Positions 6,093 through 9,577 of a stretch of DNA of 9,577 nucleotides are shown one piece after another (the stretch's first letter is position 1; each line of letters starts with the position of its first letter). This DNA comes from DAOTVS01 sp034436375. GTDB lineage: Bacteria > Chloroflexota > Anaerolineae > SpSt-313. Below the pieces are notes generated by a model, which saw nothing but the letters and a program-made list of their open reading frames with translations, had not been told where the DNA came from and ran no database searches. The translations under genes were made by a program, and so were the position numbers. The DNA is taken from assembly GCA_034436375.1 (NCBI GenBank), contig DAOTVS010000176.1, forward strand, positions 1-9,577, given 5' to 3'.

Positions 6093-7133
6093 ATGGACCT
6101 GTTCGGGAGAGACCTGATCACCACGCAGGAGTGGTCGCTGGCAGAGCTGGAAGCAGTGTTGGAGTTGGCGGCGCGCATGAAGGCTGATCGTTTCGGCCCT
6201 GCCTATACGCGCCTGCTACAGAACAAGACCTTCTTCATGTTCTTCTACAATCCCTCCGTGCGCACACGCCAGTCCTTCGAATGTGCGGCGACTGAGCTGG
6301 GTGGGCACGCCCAGTTCCTGGAGCCCAGGGCCATGCGCCTCAAAACGGCGACCACAGCTGGCGAAACGGTGGAGGACGCGGCCAGGGTCATGAGCCGCTA
6401 CGCCTGCGGTCTGGGCATTCGCATCCTGGAGGACGCCATCGGCGCCTATGGCGAGGGCGATGCCCTGCTGCGCGAATATGCCCGTTGGGCGGATATCCCG
6501 ATCGTCTCCATGGCGCACGACAAATATCACCCCTGCCAGGGCCTGGCTGATGTAATGGGCTGGTGCGAGTGGTTCGGCGCCGGGCCGGGCAAGGGGGTGG
6601 ACCCAACCTTGCTCAAGGGCAAGAAACTGCTCGTCTCCTGGGGACACGGGGCGCTGGCCCGCTCGTGGTCCTCGGTGCAAGAGGCAATCCTGATCGGCTC
6701 GCGCTTTGGCATGCACGTCACCATGGCCTACCCGGAAGGGTTCGATCTGGACCCAGCCGTGGTCGCCCAGGCCCAGGGCAACTGCCGCGCCACCGGCGCC
6801 CAATTCGAGATTACTCACGACCCGCAGGCCGGCTATGATGGGGCGCATGTCGTCTACTCGCGCCATTGGATGAGCCCGCAGGCCTACCAGAACGGCCAGT
6901 TCCTCAAAGCGCAGGAGATCGAGCGTGCGCTCCAGTATACCGATTGGATCTGCGACGCCGAAAAGATGCGGCGCACCGAGAATGCTCTCTTTACCCATCC
7001 CATGCCCATCGACCGCGGCCATGAAGTGACCGACGAGGTCGCCTCTGGCCCGCGTTCGTGCATCTATGATGTGGCAGAGAACCGGCTGCATGTGCAAAAG
7101 GCCATTATGGCCTTGACCATGGGGAATCGATAG
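6093..7133 (+). CDS. Carbamoyltransferase of the N-acetylornithine/ornithine (knotted) type, substrate unknown
   Basis: This gene encodes 346 residues, normal for the family. The N-terminus LITTQEWSLAELEAVLELA matches N-acetylornithine carbamoyltransferase. PSVRTRQS (54-61) is the carbamoyl-phosphate loop (STRT type) and HPCQ (146-149) the second carbamoyl-phosphate motif. FGMHVTMAYPEGFDL (205-219) resembles AOTCase and YgeW. The end AENRLHVQKAIMAL (328-341) is classical ornithine-type. The amino-acid-side motif is unusual: HPMP (302-305) replaces HCLP and looks more like the HPLP of aspartate carbamoyltransferase, so the second substrate is probably not plain ornithine. The ATG at 6093 has GAGGAG eight bases upstream. 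The neighbouring carbamate kinase suggests the catabolic direction: phosphorolysis of a carbamoylated compound giving carbamoyl phosphate. No arginine biosynthesis genes are next to it. Family assignment is strong. Calling it argF, argF' or ygeW would be guesswork. Confidence 0.85.
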   Translation: MDLFGRDLITTQEWSLAELEAVLELAARMKADRFGPAYTRLLQNKTFFMFFYNPSVRTRQSFECAATELGGHAQFLEPRAMRLKTATTAGETVEDAARVMSRYACGLGIRILEDAIGAYGEGDALLREYARWADIPIVSMAHDKYHPCQGLADVMGWCEWFGAGPGKGVDPTLLKGKKLLVSWGHGALARSWSSVQEAILIGSRFGMHVTMAYPEGFDLDPAVVAQAQGNCRATGAQFEITHDPQAGYDGAHVVYSRHWMSPQAYQNGQFLKAQEIERALQYTDWICDAEKMRRTENALFTHPMPIDRGHEVTDEVASGPRSCIYDVAENRLHVQKAIMALTMGNR

Positions 7134-7176
7134 GCCGGGCAGCTCGCTTCGCCGCGACCCCGGCAACCTGCCACAG

Positions 7177-7252
7177 GGTGTGGGGCGGATGTTGCTGCCT
7201 GCATGGCCGCCCCGCGGGGCGGCCATGCAGGCAGCAACATCCGCCCCACACC
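7177..7252. repeat. Perfect 76-bp palindrome between carbamoyltransferase and carbamate kinase
   Basis: The left arm (7177-7214) starts GGTGTGGGGCGGATGTTGCT; the right arm (7215-7252) is its exact reverse complement, with no spacer at the centre (CG|CG). A G-T wobble and an A-T pair extend it slightly on each side at RNA level. It ends seven bases before the AAGGAG ribosome binding site (7259-7264) and 17 bases before the carbamate kinase ATG. There is no T-run, so it does not look like a normal terminator. As RNA it would form a very stable hairpin. Confidence 0.95.
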
Positions 7253-7269
7253 TTTAAGAAGGAGCAGAT

Positions 7270-8220
7270 ATGGATAGCAAAGTCGCTGTCGTGGCCATTG
7301 GGGGCAATTCCCTCATCAAAGACAAGGACCACCAGGATGTCGCCTCGCAGGTGCAGGCAGTCGAGGAGAGCTGCAAGCACATTGCCGATATGATTGTGCG
7401 CGGCTGGAACGTGGTGATCACCCATGGCAACGGCCCGCAGGTGGGGTTCATCCTGCGCCGCAACGAGCTGGCCGCGCATGAGGTGCATACCACGCCCCTC
7501 GATGTCATCGGCGCCGATACTCAGGGCTCCATCGGCTATATGATCTCGCAGGCGCTGGATAACGAGTTCAAGCAGCGCGGCATCCGGCGCTCGGTGACGG
7601 CGGTGATCACCCAGACCCTGGTCGATCGCCATGACCCCGCCTTTCGGAATCCGACCAAGGGCATCGGCGGCTTTTTGACCCGGCGCCAGGCCGAGATGTT
7701 CGCCAGGGAGGGATGGACGGTGCGCGAGGACGCCGGCCGGGGTTGGCGGCGCCTGATTGCCTCGCCCGCGCCGCTCAGGATCATCGAGCGCGACGCCATC
7801 CGGCACATGATCGAGGCCGGCTACATCGTGGTGGCTGTGGGGGGTGGCGGCATCCCCGTGATCGAGGATGAGCGCGGCCTCCTGCGCGGCGCCGTCGCCG
7901 TGATCGACAAAGACCGCGCCTCCAGCCTGCTGGCCGTGGACCTCCAGGCCGACCTCTTCCTCATCTCCACGGCGGTGGAAAGGGTCGCCCTCAACTATAA
8001 CAGACCCAACCAGCAGTGGCTGGACCGGATGACCGTGGCCGAGGCCAAACGCTACTACGCCGAGGGCCACTTTTTGCCCGGCAGCATGGGCCCCAAAATC
8101 GAGGCCATTATCGCCTTCCTGGAAGCCAACCCCAAGGGCAAGGCGCTCATCACCAAGCCCGAGACCATCCTCGATGCCCTGGATGGCAAGACAGGGACGT
8201 GGGTGACTCGTAATAAGTAA
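7270..8220 (+). CDS. arcC: Carbamate kinase
   Basis: This gene encodes 316 residues, the standard length. Family motifs are in order: AIGGNSL (9-15) at the phosphate end, HGNGPQVG (52-59), TQGSIGYM (84-91), PTKGIGGF (128-135), VGGGGIPV (190-197), IDKDRASSLLAVDL (212-225) and GSMGPKI (271-277). The enzyme converts carbamoyl phosphate plus ADP to ATP, CO2 and ammonia in the cytoplasm. That is normally the energy-yielding last step of arginine, agmatine, allantoin/oxamate or similar catabolism. The carbamoyltransferase upstream fits as the source of carbamoyl phosphate. AAGGAG (7259-7264) lies five bases before the ATG. No promoter is visible in the 136-base gap, so co-transcription through the 76-bp palindrome is likely. 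The final codons (VTRNK, stop TAA) lie inside the fold-back repeat at 8203-8368, so insertion of that element may have rewritten the last few residues; the catalytic core is intact. Confidence 0.95.
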   Translation: MDSKVAVVAIGGNSLIKDKDHQDVASQVQAVEESCKHIADMIVRGWNVVITHGNGPQVGFILRRNELAAHEVHTTPLDVIGADTQGSIGYMISQALDNEFKQRGIRRSVTAVITQTLVDRHDPAFRNPTKGIGGFLTRRQAEMFAREGWTVREDAGRGWRRLIASPAPLRIIERDAIRHMIEAGYIVVAVGGGGIPVIEDERGLLRGAVAVIDKDRASSLLAVDLQADLFLISTAVERVALNYNRPNQQWLDRMTVAEAKRYYAEGHFLPGSMGPKIEAIIAFLEANPKGKALITKPETILDALDGKTGTWVTRNK

Positions 8221-8368
8221 ACCGTAATAAGTAAGGTCGCCATGGCGGAGCACATATTGCTCTTCGTAGTGTCCGCGTTAGCGAGACTGGCGCAAAGCGC
8301 TGGGCATGCCGCCATGGCGACCTTACTTATTACGGTTTACTTATTACGGTTTACTTATTACGAGTCAC
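8203..8368. repeat. Fold-back inverted-repeat element with 14-bp tandem units
   Basis: The left arm (8203-8248) and right arm (8309-8368) are inverted copies around a 60-base centre. The innermost 14 bases, GGTCGCCATGGCGG (8235-8248) and its complement (8309-8322), match perfectly. Outside them are AT-rich units of the type GTTTACTTATTACG. The right arm has three TTACTTATTACG units (8323-8362) and the left arm two, so one arm is longer by exactly 14 bases; the shared outer end is GTGACTCG/CGAGTCAC. The centre includes a small GCGCAAAGCGC hairpin (8290-8300). No transposase is encoded. It resembles a MITE-like or other non-autonomous repeat, and it may also end the carbamate kinase transcript. 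Confidence 0.9.
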
Positions 8369-8416
8369 GAGTCGCCTCCGCGTCCTGTTTGTGGCCTATA
8401 CATGGCAGAAAAAGCA

Positions 8417-8445
8417 TCGCCAGGGCCGGGCTTGCATGTTATAAT
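8417..8445 (+). promoter_or_regulatory. Promoter of the sugar-isomerase-like gene
   Basis: TCGCCA (8417-8422), a 17-base spacer and a perfect TATAAT (8440-8445), preceded by TG at 8437-8438 (extended -10). Transcription would start near 8452, about 47 bases before the ATG. It lies 48 bases downstream of the fold-back repeat, so the isomerase-like gene is probably an independent unit. Confidence 0.7.
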
Positions 8446-8486
8446 AGGCGGTGGTGAAAGCGTTTCCCCTGCGCCGTTCCCGTTTC

Positions 8487-8493
8487 AAGGAGG
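8487..8493 (+). promoter_or_regulatory. Ribosome binding site of the sugar-isomerase-like gene
   Basis: AAGGAGG lies five bases before the ATG at 8499 and fixes the start of this gene, which runs off the window. Confidence 0.8.
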
Positions 8494-8498
8494 TGGAG

Positions 8499-9577
8499 AT
8501 GGATCTGCCCAAGATCAGGGCCGGGTTCGTGGGTTTCGGCGAGATCAACAGCCCCCGCGATCTCATCGAGCGCAAATGCCGCGCCGCCCGCGACGAGCTG
8601 CTCCAGCGCGGGCTGGAGCTGGTCTACACCGAGCCGGTGGCCGATGACCCCGCCGGCGCCCAGGCCCGCCGCGCCGTCGAGGACCTCTCGCGCGCGCCCT
8701 TTGATGTCCTGATCGTCTGCCTGGCCGGCTGGATACCCTCGCAGACGGTGATCAACGTCATCTCGCCCTTTGCTCACAAGCCCATGGCATTGTGGGGGCT
8801 CACCGGCCACACCGAGGGCGGCCGCCTGATCACCACCGCCGATCAGGCCGGCACTTCGGCCCTGCGCGACCCCATGGATGCCCTGGGCTTCCGCTTCGAG
8901 TACTTTTATGATTCCCCCGACGGCCCGGTGAGCGCCGCCGATAAGGTTGCCCGCTTCGCTCGCGTGGCCACCGCCGCCCAGATGCTCCGGGGAGCGCGCA
9001 TCGGCATGATGGGCTACCGTGACATGCACCTCTACGGCACCCTGGTCGACGGCGTCTCGCTGCGCCGGGTAGTCGGCCCGGAAGTCGAATCGTTCGACAC
9101 CCTCGAGATCGTACAAAAGATGGAGGCCGTCACCCCCGCCGCCGTGAGCGCCCTGATCGCCGGCCTGCAGCAGGAATGGACTTTCACCGGCCCGGTGGAC
9201 GAGGCGACCCTGGAAAAGAGCGCGCGCATGTTCCTGGCCCTGCAGGAAAAGATCGCCGAGCGCCGCTACCAGGCGGTCTCGCTGGTCGACGTCGACGGGG
9301 TGAAAAAGCTGCTGCGCTTCCCGCCCGCCATGGTGCTCATGCTCCTGGCCGACAAGGGCGGCGTGGCATCCATCCCCGAAAACGACGGCCTCGGCGCGGT
9401 GACGCAGCTCATGGTGCGCTACCTCACCGGGCAGGTGGGCGCCTATTTCGAATTCTACGAGTTCATGACCGACCGCGTGCTCATGGGTGTGCCCGACTAT
9501 GTGCCCAGCGAGGTCGTGGCGGGGCCAGTCACCGTGAGCCCCTGCCGCTTTGGCGGTTTTTCCGGCGGCGTGCTGAA
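8499..9577 (+). CDS. L-fucose/L-arabinose isomerase-like protein (3' end outside window)
   Basis: The first 359 codons are present and the frame is still open at the window edge. The N-terminal part (about 7-165) is a Rossmann-like domain with FDVLIVCLAGWIPSQ (68-82), PMALWGLTGHTEGGRL (95-110) and GTSALRDPMDALGF (118-131). The middle begins at RGARIGMMGYRDM (164-176). Residues 284-312 (ADKGGVASIPENDGLGAVTQLMVRYLTGQ) match the pattern around a metal-binding glutamate in L-fucose isomerase relatives, where CEGD..GALT..LL..LTG is usual; here it reads PENDGLGAVTQLM with Glu294 and Asp296. The family (COG2407-type) interconverts aldoses and ketoses with a divalent metal, but many members have unknown substrates. 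Complete members are about 450-600 residues, so the C-terminal domain is missing. It has its own strong promoter. Nothing in the sequence ties it directly to the carbamoyl genes upstream. Confidence 0.8.
   Translation, partial: MDLPKIRAGFVGFGEINSPRDLIERKCRAARDELLQRGLELVYTEPVADDPAGAQARRAVEDLSRAPFDVLIVCLAGWIPSQTVINVISPFAHKPMALWGLTGHTEGGRLITTADQAGTSALRDPMDALGFRFEYFYDSPDGPVSAADKVARFARVATAAQMLRGARIGMMGYRDMHLYGTLVDGVSLRRVVGPEVESFDTLEIVQKMEAVTPAAVSALIAGLQQEWTFTGPVDEATLEKSARMFLALQEKIAERRYQAVSLVDVDGVKKLLRFPPAMVLMLLADKGGVASIPENDGLGAVTQLMVRYLTGQVGAYFEFYEFMTDRVLMGVPDYVPSEVVAGPVTVSPCRFGGFSGGVL

Noticed and set aside
6216..7226. 336-codon minus-strand open frame over the carbamoyltransferase gene
   Set aside because: It is a shadow of a well-supported gene, with no recognisable motif and no start signal.
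7105..8253. 382-codon open frame on the minus strand over the carbamate kinase gene
   Set aside because: It is antisense to a clear, motif-complete carbamate kinase, has no ribosome binding site, starts inside the fold-back repeat, and its composition is that of a shadow frame in GC-rich DNA.
8211..8362. CRISPR array suggested by the repeated TTACTTATTACG units
   Set aside because: The units are 14 bases long, directly adjacent without spacers, and arranged as an inverted pair, so they are tandem/inverted repeats and not CRISPR.

Overview
This is a GC-rich bacterial window. The content fits a Chloroflexota/Anaerolineae-type genome: an RHS fragment with the wording YTGQRSD..GLY..G.RWYDP, patatin and OpgC-family membrane proteins, and a eukaryotic-type UDP-galactopyranose mutase homologue. 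That placement rests on remembered family resemblance, not on a database search. Housekeeping sigma-70-like promoters, several with an extended -10 (TGn), can be read in front of most transcription units, and most genes have a strong AGGAGG-type ribosome binding site.

Layout. Bases 1-221 are the cut-off tail of an RHS/YD-repeat protein whose similarity ends abruptly at the WYDPY motif. A promoter and a GTG start follow for an OpgC-like polytopic membrane acyltransferase (380-1795, +). It converges on a patatin-like phospholipase with two C-terminal membrane segments (1808-3574, -), and a 10-bp stem-loop lies over the end of the OpgC gene. A 270-bp divergent region (3575-3844) carries promoters in both directions and leads to a UDP-galactopyranose mutase-like flavoprotein (3845-5170, +). 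Next come a flavin reductase/flavoredoxin-type protein with its own promoter and a clear intrinsic terminator (5431-6000, 6018-6038), an N-acetylornithine-carbamoyltransferase-like protein (6093-7133), a carbamate kinase (7270-8220), and a promoter plus the first 359 codons of an L-fucose/L-arabinose isomerase-like protein (8499 to the window end).

How the genes work together. OpgC-like acyltransferase, patatin lipase and UGM-like enzyme all point to the envelope or surface glycans, but they are separate transcription units and no shared pathway is proven. The carbamoyltransferase and carbamate kinase make a coherent pair: phosphorolysis of a carbamoylated compound to carbamoyl phosphate, then ATP formation. 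No arginine, agmatine or other deiminase is visible, and the carbamoyltransferase has HPMP where ornithine-type enzymes have HCLP, so its substrate is open.

The most unusual feature is the pair of large inverted repeats around the carbamate kinase gene. A perfect, loopless 76-bp palindrome (7177-7252) ends 17 bases before its start codon. A 166-bp fold-back element (8203-8368), built partly from 14-bp tandem units, overlaps its last codons and stop. I found no CRISPR array, tRNA, rRNA or transposase gene.
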